A program made the translations under genes and the position numbers. Below are positions 17,646 to 26,348 of a DNA stretch of 64,000 nucleotides, one piece after another. Position 1 is the stretch's first letter, and each line of letters opens with the position of its first letter. Where the stretch lies: assembly GCF_000720255.1 (NCBI RefSeq), contig NZ_JOJE01000032.1:1-64000 (forward strand), in the 5' to 3' direction. This DNA is from Streptomyces griseus subsp. griseus (GTDB lineage: Bacteria > Actinomycetota > Actinomycetes > Streptomycetales > Streptomycetaceae). The notes beneath the pieces are model-generated. The model saw nothing but the letters and a program-made list of their open reading frames with translations, had not been told where the DNA came from and did not search any database.

Positions 17646-19064
17646 TCAGCCCAGCGTCACCGTCGGCACCGGATTGCTCCCGCTCCACGAGGCGTTGAAC
17701 CCGAAGGTGACCGAACCGCCGCTGGGAACCGTTCCGTTGTACGAGGTGTTGGAACAGGTGACCGCCGCCCCCGACTGACTGCACGTCGCGTTCCACGCCT
17801 GCGTGATCCGCTGGCCCGGGGCGTACGTCCAACTCACCTTCCACGACGACAGGGAGGCGCCCGAGCAGGAGATCGTCACGTTCCCGGTGAACCCGGTGTT
17901 CCACTGGCTGCCCACGCCGTAGCTCGCCGTGCACGCCCCGGTGGGCGGCGGAGTGGTCGTACCGCCGCCGAGCGCCTCGGCGATGCCGTAGTACGCCGGC
18001 TTGGGCGCGTAGTTCGCGTCGTACGGCGTGGCCGCGCCGTACCCCGGGAAGGTGCTGTCAACCCAGGAGTCGGAGTCGGTGAAGCCCCAGACGGTGAGGT
18101 TCACACAGCGCGCGACCGCCACGCAGGCGGCGGTGACCGCCTTGTAGTCGGCGCGCTGCTGGGCGAGTTTCGCGGTGTCGGCGGGCAGCGCCATCCGGAT
18201 GTCCAGCTCGGTGATCGCCACGTCGACGCCGAGGTCGGCGAAGCGCTGGATGTTCTGCTGGAGCGTCGACGGCACCTGACCGAGGATCAGATGCGCCTGG
18301 AGGCCCACTCCGTCGATCGGGACGCCCCGCTCCTTCAGTGACTTGACCAGGTTGTACAGGGCGGTGGACTTCGCGTTGACGCCCTCGACGTTGTAGTCGT
18401 TGATGTACAGCTTGGCGGCCGGGTCGGCGGCGCGGGCCCAGGTCAGGGCGCTCGCGATGTAGTCGGCGCCGAGGCCGTTGTACCAGAGCGTGGGGCGGTA
18501 GGTGCCGTCCTCGTTGAAGGGCTCGTTGACGACGTCCCAGGCGGCGATCTTCCCCTGGTAGCGGCCGACCTCGGTGTTGATGTGGTTCTGCAGCAGGCCG
18601 CCGAGCTGGGCCGGGGTCCAGCTGCCGTTCGTCAGCCAGTTCGGGTTCTGGTTGTGCCAGACCAGGGTGTGGCCGCGCACCTGTTGGTCGTGGGCCTGCG
18701 CGAAGGCCACGATCTGGTCGGCCTCGGCCCAGTTGAAGTTCCCCTGGGTCGGCTCGACCGAGCCCCACTTCATGGCGTTGCCGGGGGTGAGCGAGCTGAA
18801 CTCCCGCCCGGCGATGTCGCCGTAGCCGCCGGTGAGCTTGGAGCCGGTCACCGCCGTACCGACGACCTTGCTCTTGGCGGCGGCGAGGTCGCGCAGCGGG
18901 GTGTCGGCGGCCCGGGCGGCGGTGGTGCCGGCTGCGAGCAGGGCCGCGGTGGCGGCGAGGCCGGCGCACACGGCGGAGACGCGGCGCCACAGCGGCGAGA
19001 CGGATGTCCCGGCGGTCCTGGAAGTGGTCCTGGAAGTGGTCCTGGAAGTTCTGGAGGTTCTCAT
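17646..19064 (-). CDS. Secreted endo-1,4-beta-xylanase: GH10 catalytic domain plus CBM2
   Basis: 472 residues from ATG 19064, with GGAGG 8 nt upstream, a better start than the longer frame. The signal peptide has an unusual Arg/Ser/Thr-rich n-region made by a 12-bp DNA repeat, then a hydrophobic core (about 29-50). GH10 spans about 55-360: acid/base Glu181 in WDVVNEPFNED and nucleophile Glu286 in ITELDIR. After a short TTTPPP linker comes a family 2 carbohydrate-binding module (about 373-472) with bracketing cysteines. It degrades xylan outside the cell. A CGAAA/TTTCG operator overlaps the ribosome binding region. Confidence 0.95.
   Translation of the reverse strand: MRTSRTSRTTSRTTSRTAGTSVSPLWRRVSAVCAGLAATAALLAAGTTAARAADTPLRDLAAAKSKVVGTAVTGSKLTGGYGDIAGREFSSLTPGNAMKWGSVEPTQGNFNWAEADQIVAFAQAHDQQVRGHTLVWHNQNPNWLTNGSWTPAQLGGLLQNHINTEVGRYQGKIAAWDVVNEPFNEDGTYRPTLWYNGLGADYIASALTWARAADPAAKLYINDYNVEGVNAKSTALYNLVKSLKERGVPIDGVGLQAHLILGQVPSTLQQNIQRFADLGVDVAITELDIRMALPADTAKLAQQRADYKAVTAACVAVARCVNLTVWGFTDSDSWVDSTFPGYGAATPYDANYAPKPAYYGIAEALGGGTTTPPPTGACTASYGVGSQWNTGFTGNVTISCSGASLSSWKVSWTYAPGQRITQAWNATCSQSGAAVTCSNTSYNGTVPSGGSVTFGFNASWSGSNPVPTVTLG
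19014..19053 (-). repeat. 12-bp repeats in the xylanase signal peptide region
   Basis: GAAGTGGTCCTG occurs at 19021-19032 and 19033-19044, flanked by partial units on both sides. On the coding strand it gives the repeating RTSRTTSRTTSRT segment, which adds positive charges before the signal peptide core and could grow or shrink by slippage. Confidence 0.85.
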
Positions 19065-19075
19065 TGCGGGTGCCT

Positions 19076-19088
19076 CCGAAAGTTTCGG
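19076..19088. promoter_or_regulatory. Operator-like palindrome in the xylanase leader
   Basis: CCGAAAGTTTCGG is a perfect 13-nt palindrome around a central base. On the coding strand it reads CGAAACTTTCG, the motif I recall upstream of Streptomyces xylanase genes. It ends next to the ribosome binding site, 12 nt before the start codon. The adjacent LacI-type repressor is the obvious candidate to bind it. Confidence 0.6.
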
Positions 19089-19146
19089 TCGTGCAACCGA
19101 TTGACTTCGGAGGAGTGTGGAGGCACCCCCCACACCCGTCAACAGG

Positions 19147-20226
19147 TCACCTTCCGGCCAACGGCTCCCCGGTACTCGTACGCACCACCAGACTGGTCGC
19201 CAGCTCCACCCGGGTCGCCGTCGGCGCGCCCTCGCCGCGCCCCAGCTCCAGGACCAGCCGGGCCGCGGCCTCCGCCATCTCCATCAGCGGCTGCCGTACG
19301 GTCGTCAGCGGGGGCCCCACCCAGCGCGCCACCGGCAGGTCGTCGAAGCCGACCACGCTCACGTCCTCCGGGATGCGCAGCCCCAGCTCGCGTGCGGCCT
19401 CGTACAGGCCGAGCGCCTGGAGGTCGTTGCCCGCGAAGACCGCGGTGGGGCGGTCGTCCTGGCTCAGCAGCTCACGCCCCAGCCGGTAGCCGGCCTCGTG
19501 GTGGAAGTCCCCGATCTTGATCAGGTCCTGTTCGACGGGCAGCCCGGCGGTCTCCAGGGCGGCCCGGTAGCCGTCGATGCGGGCCCGGCTGCACATCATC
19601 TGCGGCGGCCCGCTGATGGCGCCGATCCTGCGGTGCCCGAGGTCGACCAGGTGCCGGGTGGCGGCGAGCCCGCCCTGCCAGTTGGTGGCCCCGATGGACG
19701 GCACGTCGGCGCCCGGATCACCGGCCGGGTCCATGACGACGAACGGGATGGACCTGCTGGTCAGCAGCGCGCGCTGGGACTCGTCGAGCCCGGACAGCAC
19801 CAGGATCACCCCGTGCGGCCGACGGGCGGCGACCTGGTCGGCCCAGGTCCGCCCCGGGGTGAGCCGGCCCGCGCTCTCGCTCAGCACGACACTCAGCCCG
19901 GCGTCGCGCGCCACGTTCTCCACACCCCGGATCACCTCCATCGCCCAGGCGCTCTCCAGCTCGTGGAAGACCAGATCGATCAGGGGCGAGCGGGTCGCCT
20001 CGGCACGGCGGCGCCGGTAGCCGTAGGCGCGCAGAAGTTCCTCTACGCGGGAGCGGGTCGCGGGGGCGACGTCGGCCCGGCCGTTGAGGACCTTCGAAAC
20101 AGTCGGCGCCGAGACGCCGGCCTCCCGGGCGATCTCGGCGAGCGTCGCGGTCTGCGCCGGCCTGTCCCCCGTCGGTGGTGTCGGCCGGTCTTCCGTCCGC
20201 GTTTCAGCGGGCTCCGAGGGTGTCAT
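19147..20226 (-). CDS. LacI-family transcriptional regulator of the xylan/glucan locus
   Basis: 359 residues from ATG 20226. The N-terminal helix-turn-helix (about 27-75) reads TLAEIAREAGVSAPTVSKVLNG and is followed by the hinge. The rest is a periplasmic-binding-protein-like sugar sensor, ending GLRIPEDVSVVGFDDLPVARWV and TTVRQP. It lies between the xylanase (same strand, downstream) and the divergent GH3 gene, so it is probably their local repressor, released by an oligosaccharide. Confidence 0.9.
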   Translation of the reverse strand: MTPSEPAETRTEDRPTPPTGDRPAQTATLAEIAREAGVSAPTVSKVLNGRADVAPATRSRVEELLRAYGYRRRRAEATRSPLIDLVFHELESAWAMEVIRGVENVARDAGLSVVLSESAGRLTPGRTWADQVAARRPHGVILVLSGLDESQRALLTSRSIPFVVMDPAGDPGADVPSIGATNWQGGLAATRHLVDLGHRRIGAISGPPQMMCSRARIDGYRAALETAGLPVEQDLIKIGDFHHEAGYRLGRELLSQDDRPTAVFAGNDLQALGLYEAARELGLRIPEDVSVVGFDDLPVARWVGPPLTTVRQPLMEMAEAAARLVLELGRGEGAPTATRVELATSLVVRTSTGEPLAGR

Positions 20227-20307
20227 GGGCGCGATCGTATCCCCGCACGACCCCTTGACGAACCCCGTGCGGCGCCATAGGTTCCCCGGAACATTCGATA
20301 TACACAA

Positions 20308-20318
20308 CGAAACATTCG
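20308..20318. promoter_or_regulatory. Operator-like site between lacI-type gene and GH3 gene
   Basis: CGAAACATTCG differs at one base from the CGAAACTTTCG palindrome in the xylanase leader. A second partial copy (ACATTCGA, 20291-20298) lies 17 nt upstream. The site is in the divergent intergenic region, 50 nt before the GH3 start, and could serve both genes. Confidence 0.5.
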
Positions 20319-20367
20319 ACGAACCGGACGTCCACCTGGTGGCTCACCGACCTCTGACAGGAGTTTC

Positions 20368-22683
20368 ATGACCACCGCCCCCTGGCGTGACCCCGCCCTG
20401 CCCGTCGCCGCCCGCGTCGGCGACCTCCTCTCCCGGATGACCCTGGAGGAGAAGACCGCCCAGCTCTACGGCGTGTGGGTGGGTGCCGAGACGGACGGCG
20501 AGGGCGTCGCCCCGCACCAGCACGACATGACCGCCGACTACGACTGGGACGAGCTGATCACCCTGGGCCTCGGCCAGCTCACCCGTTCCTTCGGTACGGC
20601 CCCCGTGGACCCGGCGCTGGGCGCGCAGGCGTTGGCCCGCGCCCAGCGCCGGATCGCCGACGCGGGCCGCTTCGGCATCCCGGCCGTGGCCCACGAGGAG
20701 TGCCTGGCCGGCTTCACCACCTGGGGCGCCACGGCGTACCCCGTCCCCCTCGCCTGGGGCGCCAGCTTCGACCCGCCGCTGGTCGAGGAGGTGGGCCGGC
20801 ACATCGGCCGCGACCTGCGCTCGGTCGGCGTCCACCAGGGCCTCGCGCCCGTCCTGGACGTCGTACGGGACGCGCGCTGGGGCCGGGTGGAGGAAACGAT
20901 CGGCGAGGACCCGTACCTGGTCGGCACGGTCGGCTCGGCCTATGTGCGCGGTCTGGAGTCGGCCGGGGTCGTCGCCACGCTCAAGCACTTCGCCGGGTAC
21001 GCCTCCTCGGCGGGCGCCCGCAACCTCGCGCCCGTCCGGGCGGGGATCCGGGAGTTCGCCGATGTGACCCTGCCCCCCTTCGAGATGGCGCTGCGCGAGG
21101 GCGGGGCGCGGTCGGTGATGGCCGCGTACACGGAGACGGACGGCATCCCCGCGTCGGCTGACCCCGCCCTGCTGACCGAACTCCTCCGCGAGGAGTGGGA
21201 GTTCGCGGGCACGGTGGTCGCCGACTACTTCGGCATCGGCTTCCTCGAGAGCCTGCACCGCGTGGCCGGCTCCACCGCCGACGCGGCCCGTCTGGCGCTG
21301 GCCGCCGGTATCGACGTGGAGCTGCCCACGCTGAAGTGCTACGGCGAGCCGCTGACCGAGGCCGTCCGCGAGGGCCGGGTCCCGGAGGCGCTGGTGGACC
21401 GGGCGGTGCGCCGGGTCCTGGAGCAGAAGTGCGAGTTGGGCCTGCTGGATGAGGACTGGCGCCCCGAGCCGGCCGAGCCCGAGCGGATCGATCTGGATTC
21501 GGCGGCCAACCGGGCCCTGGCCCGCCGGCTCGCGGAGGAGTCGGTGGTGCTGCTGGACAACCCCGACGGTCTGCTCCCCCTCTCCCCCGACACCCGGATC
21601 GCGGTGGTGGGCCCGAGGGCGGCGGACGCCCTGGCGATGCTCGGCTGCTACTCCTTCCCCTCCCACGTCCTGCCCCACCACCCCGAGGTGCCGCTGGGCA
21701 TCGAGATCCCGACGCTGCTGGACGCCCTGCGCACCGAACTCCCGGACGCGAAGGTGACGTTCGCGGAGGGCTGCGGGGTGTCCGACCCGGACACCTCCGG
21801 TTTCCCGGAGGCGTTCGCGCGGGCGTCGGAGGCGGACGTCTGCGTGGCCGTCCTGGGCGACCGGGCGGGCCTGTTCGGTCGCGGCACCTCGGGCGAGGGC
21901 TGTGACGTGACGGAGCTACGGCTGCCCGGCGCGCAGAGCGAGTTGCTGGACGCGCTGATCGGCACGGGCGTCCCGGTCGTCCTCGTCCTCCTCACGGGCC
22001 GTCCGTACGCGCTCGGCCGCTGGCACGGCCGCCTGGGCGCGGTCGTCCAGGCCTTCTTCCCGGGGGAGGAGGGCGGCCCGGCGGTGGCCGGGGTGCTGTC
22101 GGGCCGCGTCAACCCCTCCGGCCGCCTCCCGGTCAGCGTCCCGCAGGTACCGGGCGGCCAGCCGTGGACCTACCTCCAACCACCGCTCGGCCTCGCCGAC
22201 GCGGTCAGCAACCTCGACCCGACCCCGCTCTACCCCTTCGGGCACGGCCGCTCCTACACGACCTTCACCTGGGACGACTTCACCGGTGGCACCGAACCGA
22301 CGGAGATCGCCACGGACGGCTCGTACGACCTCTCCCTCACCGTCCGCAACTCCGGCGACGTGCCGGGTGCGGAGGTCGTCCAGCTCTACCTGCACGACCC
22401 GGTGGCCTCCGTGACCCGCCCCGACGTCCGCCTGATCGGCTACCAGCGCCTGGAACTGGACCCGGGCGAGTCGGCGCGGGTGACCTTCCACTTCCACACG
22501 GACCTGTCGGCCTTCACCGACCGCGCGGGGCGGCGGGTGGTCGAACCGGGGGCGCTGGAACTGCGGTTGGGAACATCCAGCGCGGAGACGCGGCACGCGG
22601 CTGCTCTGCGACTGACCGGACCCGTGCGTGACGCCGGGACGGACCGGCACCTGCGGTGCGAGGCGGAGGTGGCTCGCGCCTGA
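20368..22683 (+). CDS. Cytoplasmic GH3 beta-glycosidase (beta-glucosidase/beta-xylosidase)
   Basis: 771 residues from ATG 20368 with AGGAG upstream and no signal peptide, so it acts on imported oligosaccharides. The GH3 N-terminal barrel (about 15-330) contains VHQGLAPVLDVVRDARWGRVEE, KHFAGY (206-211) and nucleophile Asp286 in VVADYFGIG. The C-terminal sandwich (about 365-600) and a fibronectin III-like domain (about 655-755) complete the usual three-domain form. Divergent from the LacI gene. With the xylanase it suggests xylan use: outside cutting, then hydrolysis inside. Glucosidase and xylosidase activity cannot be told apart from sequence. Confidence 0.9.
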   Translation: MTTAPWRDPALPVAARVGDLLSRMTLEEKTAQLYGVWVGAETDGEGVAPHQHDMTADYDWDELITLGLGQLTRSFGTAPVDPALGAQALARAQRRIADAGRFGIPAVAHEECLAGFTTWGATAYPVPLAWGASFDPPLVEEVGRHIGRDLRSVGVHQGLAPVLDVVRDARWGRVEETIGEDPYLVGTVGSAYVRGLESAGVVATLKHFAGYASSAGARNLAPVRAGIREFADVTLPPFEMALREGGARSVMAAYTETDGIPASADPALLTELLREEWEFAGTVVADYFGIGFLESLHRVAGSTADAARLALAAGIDVELPTLKCYGEPLTEAVREGRVPEALVDRAVRRVLEQKCELGLLDEDWRPEPAEPERIDLDSAANRALARRLAEESVVLLDNPDGLLPLSPDTRIAVVGPRAADALAMLGCYSFPSHVLPHHPEVPLGIEIPTLLDALRTELPDAKVTFAEGCGVSDPDTSGFPEAFARASEADVCVAVLGDRAGLFGRGTSGEGCDVTELRLPGAQSELLDALIGTGVPVVLVLLTGRPYALGRWHGRLGAVVQAFFPGEEGGPAVAGVLSGRVNPSGRLPVSVPQVPGGQPWTYLQPPLGLADAVSNLDPTPLYPFGHGRSYTTFTWDDFTGGTEPTEIATDGSYDLSLTVRNSGDVPGAEVVQLYLHDPVASVTRPDVRLIGYQRLELDPGESARVTFHFHTDLSAFTDRAGRRVVEPGALELRLGTSSAETRHAAALRLTGPVRDAGTDRHLRCEAEVARA

Positions 22684-22760
22684 GGGACGGCCGGCTTGTT
22701 GGGGGGCCGGCTCCCGCTGTCCGGGCGGCTCGGGGGGCCGCCCGGGCAGCGGACCCATCG

Positions 22761-23018
22761 CTACTCCTCCCCCACCACCTCGAACCGCCACCGATGCACC
22801 GCCCGCGTCACCAACTCACCGTCCGGATCGGGCAGTTCCGGGAGTTTTGCGTCGTACGGCGCGTCCCACCACGTGATGACCAGCACCCGGTCGCCGGGGG
22901 CCCGGAAGGTCTCGCGGCGCAGTGGCTCGGCCGGCAGGCCCTGTGCCCGTGCCCAGGTCAGCAGGTCCTCGCCCCGGCCGGGCACCGCACGGGCCTCCCA
23001 CATCAGCGCGAGCGTCAC
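22761..23018 (-). CDS. Small conserved-looking hypothetical protein coupled to tsaD
   Basis: 85 residues from GTG 23018, which overlaps the tsaD stop (GTGA). It begins [20 protein letters not shown] and has [10 protein letters not shown] and [10 protein letters not shown] in the middle, a compact alpha/beta pattern like a small ferredoxin-like or monooxygenase-type fold. I cannot name a family. The overlap says it is translated with tsaD. Confidence 0.65.
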   Translation of the reverse strand: MTLALMWEARAVPGRGEDLLTWARAQGLPAEPLRRETFRAPGDRVLVITWWDAPYDAKLPELPDPDGELVTRAVHRWRFEVVGEE

Positions 23019-24106
23019 GAGTAGAGGTTCTCCCCGCTCACCTCGTGCACGTGGTCGTGGGTGGGAGCGGGCACGTGCGGGTCCGTCACCGGCAGGGACG
23101 AGTCCGCCGACAGGTCCCAGCTGGACGCCGGACGCCCCCGGGTCACCATCTCCGCGCCCAGCGCCGCCACCATCGCACCGTTGTCCGTGCACAGCTTGGG
23201 GCGCGGCACCCGCAGCCGGATGCCGGCCGCCTCGCAGCGTTCCTGCGCCAGTACGCGGAGCCTGGAGTTGGCCGCCACACCGCCGCCGATCATCAGGTGG
23301 TCGACGCCCTGGTCCTTGCAGGCCCGTACCGCCTTGCGGGTCAGCACGTCCACCACCGCCTCCTGGAAGGACGCGGCCACGTCACGCACCGGCACCTCCT
23401 CGCCCGCCGCCCGCTTCGCCTCGATCCAGCGGGCCACGGCCGTCTTCAGGCCGGAGAAGGAGAAGTCGTACAGGGGGTCGCGCGGGCCGGTCAGGCCGCG
23501 CGGGAAGGCGATCGCCTCCGGATCGCCCTCGCGCGCGTACCGGTCGATGACCGGGCCGCCCGGGAAGCCCAGGTTCAGCACGCGCGCGATCTTGTCGAAC
23601 GCCTCGCCCGCCGCGTCGTCGATGGTGGAGCCCATCGGGCGCACGTCCGAGGTGATGTCCGTCGACAGGAGCAGCGAGGAGTGCCCGCCGCTCACCAGCA
23701 GCGCCATCGTCGGCTCCGGCAGCGCCCCGTGCTCCAGCTGGTCCACGCAGATGTGCGAGGCGAGGTGGTTGACGCCGTAGAGCGGCTTGCCGAGCGCGTA
23801 GGCGTACGCCTTCGCCGCCGATACGCCGACCAGCAGCGCCCCCGCCAGCCCCGGGCCGGCCGTCACGGCGATGCCGTCCAGGTCCTTCGCGGAGACGCCC
23901 GCCTCCTTCAGCGCCCGGTCGACGGTCGGGACCATCGCCTCCAGGTGGGCCCTGCTGGCCACTTCCGGCACGACCCCGCCGAAGCGGGCGTGCTCGTCGA
24001 CGCTGGAGGCGACGGCGTCCGCCAGCAGGGTGGTGCCCCGGACGATGCCGACGCCGGTCTCGTCGCAGGAGGTCTCGATGCCGAGGACGAGGGGTTCGTC
24101 AGCCAT
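23015..24106 (-). CDS. tsaD: tRNA N6-adenosine threonylcarbamoyltransferase TsaD
   Basis: 363 residues. Kae1/TsaD signatures: [13 protein letters not shown] (8-20), [10 protein letters not shown] (39-48) and the metal ligands His114 and His118 in VNHLASHI. It transfers threonylcarbamoyl to A37 of ANN-decoding tRNAs together with TsaB and TsaE. It overlaps rimI upstream by 8 nt and the small gene downstream by 4 nt. Confidence 0.97.
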   Translation of the reverse strand: MADEPLVLGIETSCDETGVGIVRGTTLLADAVASSVDEHARFGGVVPEVASRAHLEAMVPTVDRALKEAGVSAKDLDGIAVTAGPGLAGALLVGVSAAKAYAYALGKPLYGVNHLASHICVDQLEHGALPEPTMALLVSGGHSSLLLSTDITSDVRPMGSTIDDAAGEAFDKIARVLNLGFPGGPVIDRYAREGDPEAIAFPRGLTGPRDPLYDFSFSGLKTAVARWIEAKRAAGEEVPVRDVAASFQEAVVDVLTRKAVRACKDQGVDHLMIGGGVAANSRLRVLAQERCEAAGIRLRVPRPKLCTDNGAMVAALGAEMVTRGRPASSWDLSADSSLPVTDPHVPAPTHDHVHEVSGENLYS

Positions 24107-24656
24107 GGGTGTCGGTTCCTTGCACTGATGTCGATTCCGCGGCGGCGCCGCTCTTGGACGCTGTGATCAGGCGCATCACCAGGGCGTCCACGTTCCCCGG
24201 CTGGTAGTAGCCGCGCCTGAACCCGATGGGCTCGAAGCCGAAGCGCTCGTACAGCTTCTGCGCGCGGACGTTGTCGATCCGGCACTCCAGCATCACTTCG
24301 GCACACTCGAAGGCGGTCGCCGCCTTCAGCAGCTCGGTGAGCAGCCGCCCGCCGAGTCCCGTCCCCCAGTGGTCGCGGGCGACGGCGATGGTCTGGATGT
24401 CGGCGCCCTCGGCGGAACCGCTGTCGGACGCGACACCGGTGGCGGCCAGCCCCGCGTATCCGACGATCCGGTCGTCCGACTCGGCCACCAGGTAGCGGCG
24501 GGTCGCCTCGGGACCGCGCGAGTGGGCCAGCTCGGACCAGAACATCCCCCGCGACCAGGCGTCCTCGGGGAAGAGGTCCTTCTCCAGTTCGAGTACCGGG
24601 TCGATGTCCCACCAGCGCATCTCGCGCAGCCGAGGAGTCACGGTCGTATCGGTCAC
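24099..24656 (-). CDS. rimI: Ribosomal protein S18-alanine N-acetyltransferase RimI-like GNAT
   Basis: 185 residues from GTG 24656, which overlaps the tsaB stop (GTGA). GNAT fold: [20 protein letters not shown] near the N-terminus, acetyl-CoA loop [13 protein letters not shown] (about 98-110), and [28 protein letters not shown], typical of RimI. It lies between tsaB and tsaD as in many bacteria. The last 20 residues are a non-conserved tail. Confidence 0.93.
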   Translation of the reverse strand: MTDTTVTPRLREMRWWDIDPVLELEKDLFPEDAWSRGMFWSELAHSRGPEATRRYLVAESDDRIVGYAGLAATGVASDSGSAEGADIQTIAVARDHWGTGLGGRLLTELLKAATAFECAEVMLECRIDNVRAQKLYERFGFEPIGFRRGYYQPGNVDALVMRLITASKSGAAAESTSVQGTDTHG

Positions 24657-25306
24657 TTGGGGGTGACCACCTTGTAGTTCTTCGGGACCTGGGCGTCCGG
24701 ACGGCGCAGGTACAGCGGCCGTGGCGCGGGCAGCTCCTCGCCCGCCGCCAGCTTCTCGGCGGCCAGCGCGGCCAGCGCCGCGGCGGACACGTGCTGCGGC
24801 TCGTGCGCGTTCGGGAAGGTGTCCGGGTACAGCAGCGCGCCCGCGCCGACGGCCGGCAGTCCGGCCACCTGTTCGGCGATGTCGGCGGGCCGGTCGACGG
24901 CCGGGCCCGTGAGGCGGGTCCGGGAGTCGGCGTAGCGCGCCCAGTAGACCTCCTTGCGCCGGGCGTCGGTCGCCACGACGAAGGGGCCGTCGATGTCGGA
25001 CGCGTAGGCGAGCCCGTCGAGGGTGCACAGTCCGTGCACGGGGACGCCGAGGGCGAGTCCGAAGGTGTCGGCGGTCATCAGGCCGACGCGCAGCCCGGTG
25101 TAGGGGCCGGGGCCGATGCCGACGACGATGCCGGTGACGGCGTCGAGCTTCAGTCCGGCCTCGGCGAACACACGGTCGACGGCCGGCAGCAGCAGCTCGC
25201 CGTGCCGGCGCGCGTCCACCTGGCTCGACGAGGCGATGACGTCCGTTCCGTCGTGCACGGCGACGGTGATGGCTGGGGTGGCGGTATCCAGAGCGAGCAA
25301 GAGCAC
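24653..25306 (-). CDS. tsaB: tRNA threonylcarbamoyladenosine biosynthesis protein TsaB
   Basis: 217 residues. Degenerate ASKHA ATPase: LALDTATPAITVAV (4-17), GIGPGPYTGLRVGL (about 68-81) and LDGLAYA. It binds TsaD as a scaffold. It is the first gene of the tsaB-rimI-tsaD-small ORF unit, joined by 4- to 8-nt overlaps; the promoter must lie in 25307-25441, shared with the divergent gene. Confidence 0.95.
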   Translation of the reverse strand: MLLLALDTATPAITVAVHDGTDVIASSSQVDARRHGELLLPAVDRVFAEAGLKLDAVTGIVVGIGPGPYTGLRVGLMTADTFGLALGVPVHGLCTLDGLAYASDIDGPFVVATDARRKEVYWARYADSRTRLTGPAVDRPADIAEQVAGLPAVGAGALLYPDTFPNAHEPQHVSAAALAALAAEKLAAGEELPAPRPLYLRRPDAQVPKNYKVVTPK

Positions 25307-25441
25307 GCAAACAGCCTACGGCGCCCAGGGGCCCGTGTCGGCCGCCACGGTGCGGCGCCCGGTGACTGCTAACGTCGCCGGGAAGCACCTGGACGCACAC
25401 GCACAGGGCTGCACGGCGAAGCTCGAAGGACAGAAGCAGAG

Positions 25442-25999
25442 GTGGCGACGGTGGCAAGGAGCAGCTCGACAATCGTGGCCGGGCTCACCGTGGCGGCCGT
25501 GGGCACCGTCGGCTTCCTCGCCTACCAGGCGTCGGCGAGCGCGCCCCCCTCCCTGGCCAGGCCCAGGGCGAGCGCCTCACCTCCGGTGACGAAGGCCCCC
25601 CGGGTGAAGCAGGACCCCGCCGTCCCGCCCGGTCGTTCCGGCACGGGTGAGCGTGTCGTGTACTCGGTCGGCGGCGACCGGGTGTGGCTCGTCGAAGGGG
25701 ACGGCGCGGTCCGGCGCACGTTCAAGGTGACACCCGGCACGGTCGACCCGACCCCGGGCCACTACCGGGTCACCTCCCGCTCGAGCGCCGTCACCGGCAC
25801 CGACGGCACCCCCATCGAGCACGTCGTGCGCTTCGCCGTCCTGCAAGGCGTGCCCGTCGGCTTCAGCGCGGCCACGAGCAGTGTGCCGCAGCCGGCCGAC
25901 GCGTCGGTGCCGACGGGCGGCATCCGCGAGTCGCGCGCGGACGGCGAGGCGATGTGGCGGTTCGCGACGATCGGCCAGCACATCGTCGTGGTCCCCTGA
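25442..25999 (+). CDS. Exported L,D-transpeptidase (YkuD)-like protein lacking the catalytic Cys/His
   Basis: 185 residues from GTG 25442; GTG 25451 with a GAGG site is an alternative. The N-terminal hydrophobic helix (about 11-28) and a Pro/Ala linker indicate export. The C-terminal domain (about 70-185) follows the YkuD fold: RVWLVEGDGAVRRTFKV, TPGHYRVTSRS, HVVRF, then PTGGIRESRADGEAMW where active enzymes have SHGCIRMSNAD. Catalytic His aligns with Thr158 and catalytic Cys with Gly160, so it cannot cross-link peptidoglycan and may be a binding or regulatory relic. Alignment made by eye. Confidence 0.65.
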   Translation: MATVARSSSTIVAGLTVAAVGTVGFLAYQASASAPPSLARPRASASPPVTKAPRVKQDPAVPPGRSGTGERVVYSVGGDRVWLVEGDGAVRRTFKVTPGTVDPTPGHYRVTSRSSAVTGTDGTPIEHVVRFAVLQGVPVGFSAATSSVPQPADASVPTGGIRESRADGEAMWRFATIGQHIVVVP

Positions 26000-26027
26000 T
26001 CGAGTGATCCGGCGCCCGCCGGTTTCC

Positions 26028-26198
26028 CTAGGCGGCCTTGCGGCGCGGCTCGGTCCGCTCCATCGTCCCCGGGTCCGGCACGCGGGGCGGCGTCGAGATC
26101 GTGTGCGCGGCCGCGCAGGAGGCCAGCAGGTCGCGCATGGACACCCCGGGCAGTGCGTACGGCCGCGGCTGGACCACCTTGGTCTCCGCAGTGGACAT
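26028..26198 (-). CDS. 56-residue protein under an iron-box-like site
   Basis: ATG 26198 has a strong AGGAGG site and opens a 56-codon frame starting MSTAETKVVQPRPYALPGV and ending ERTEPRRKAA. It has no membrane segment; a central MRDLLASCAAAHTI helix holds a single Cys, and the tail is basic and Pro-rich. A TTAGGCACACCTAA box lies 34-47 nt upstream. I do not know the family. Strong translation signals and an operator make it a real gene, probably iron-regulated. Confidence 0.7.
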   Translation of the reverse strand: MSTAETKVVQPRPYALPGVSMRDLLASCAAAHTISTPPRVPDPGTMERTEPRRKAA

Positions 26199-26231
26199 GG
26201 GCGCCTCCTGAGGGGCCGGGGGCAGACGTAC

Positions 26232-26245
26232 TTAGGCACACCTAA
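26232..26245. promoter_or_regulatory. Iron box (DmdR/IdeR-type operator) upstream of the small ORF
   Basis: TTAGGCACACCTAA is palindromic and matches the 3' 14 nt of the Streptomyces iron box (TTAGGTTAGGCTCACCTAA) at 13 positions. On the minus strand it overlaps a plausible -10 (TAGTTA, 26243-26248) with TGGTCA (26266-26271) 17 nt upstream, the right place for repression. Confidence 0.65.
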
Positions 26246-26348
26246 CTACGGGGCTGGATACCATGTGACCACGCCCGGGACGCCCGGCGCAACATCTTGC
26301 CGACGTCTTGTCGGAACGTTCATACGATCGACTCAGCGCCCCCGCGCC

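Noticed and set aside
24657..25472. An upstream extension of rimI to 457 residues
   Set aside because: It is out-of-frame tsaB sequence; GTG 24656 overlaps the tsaB stop and gives the normal RimI start.
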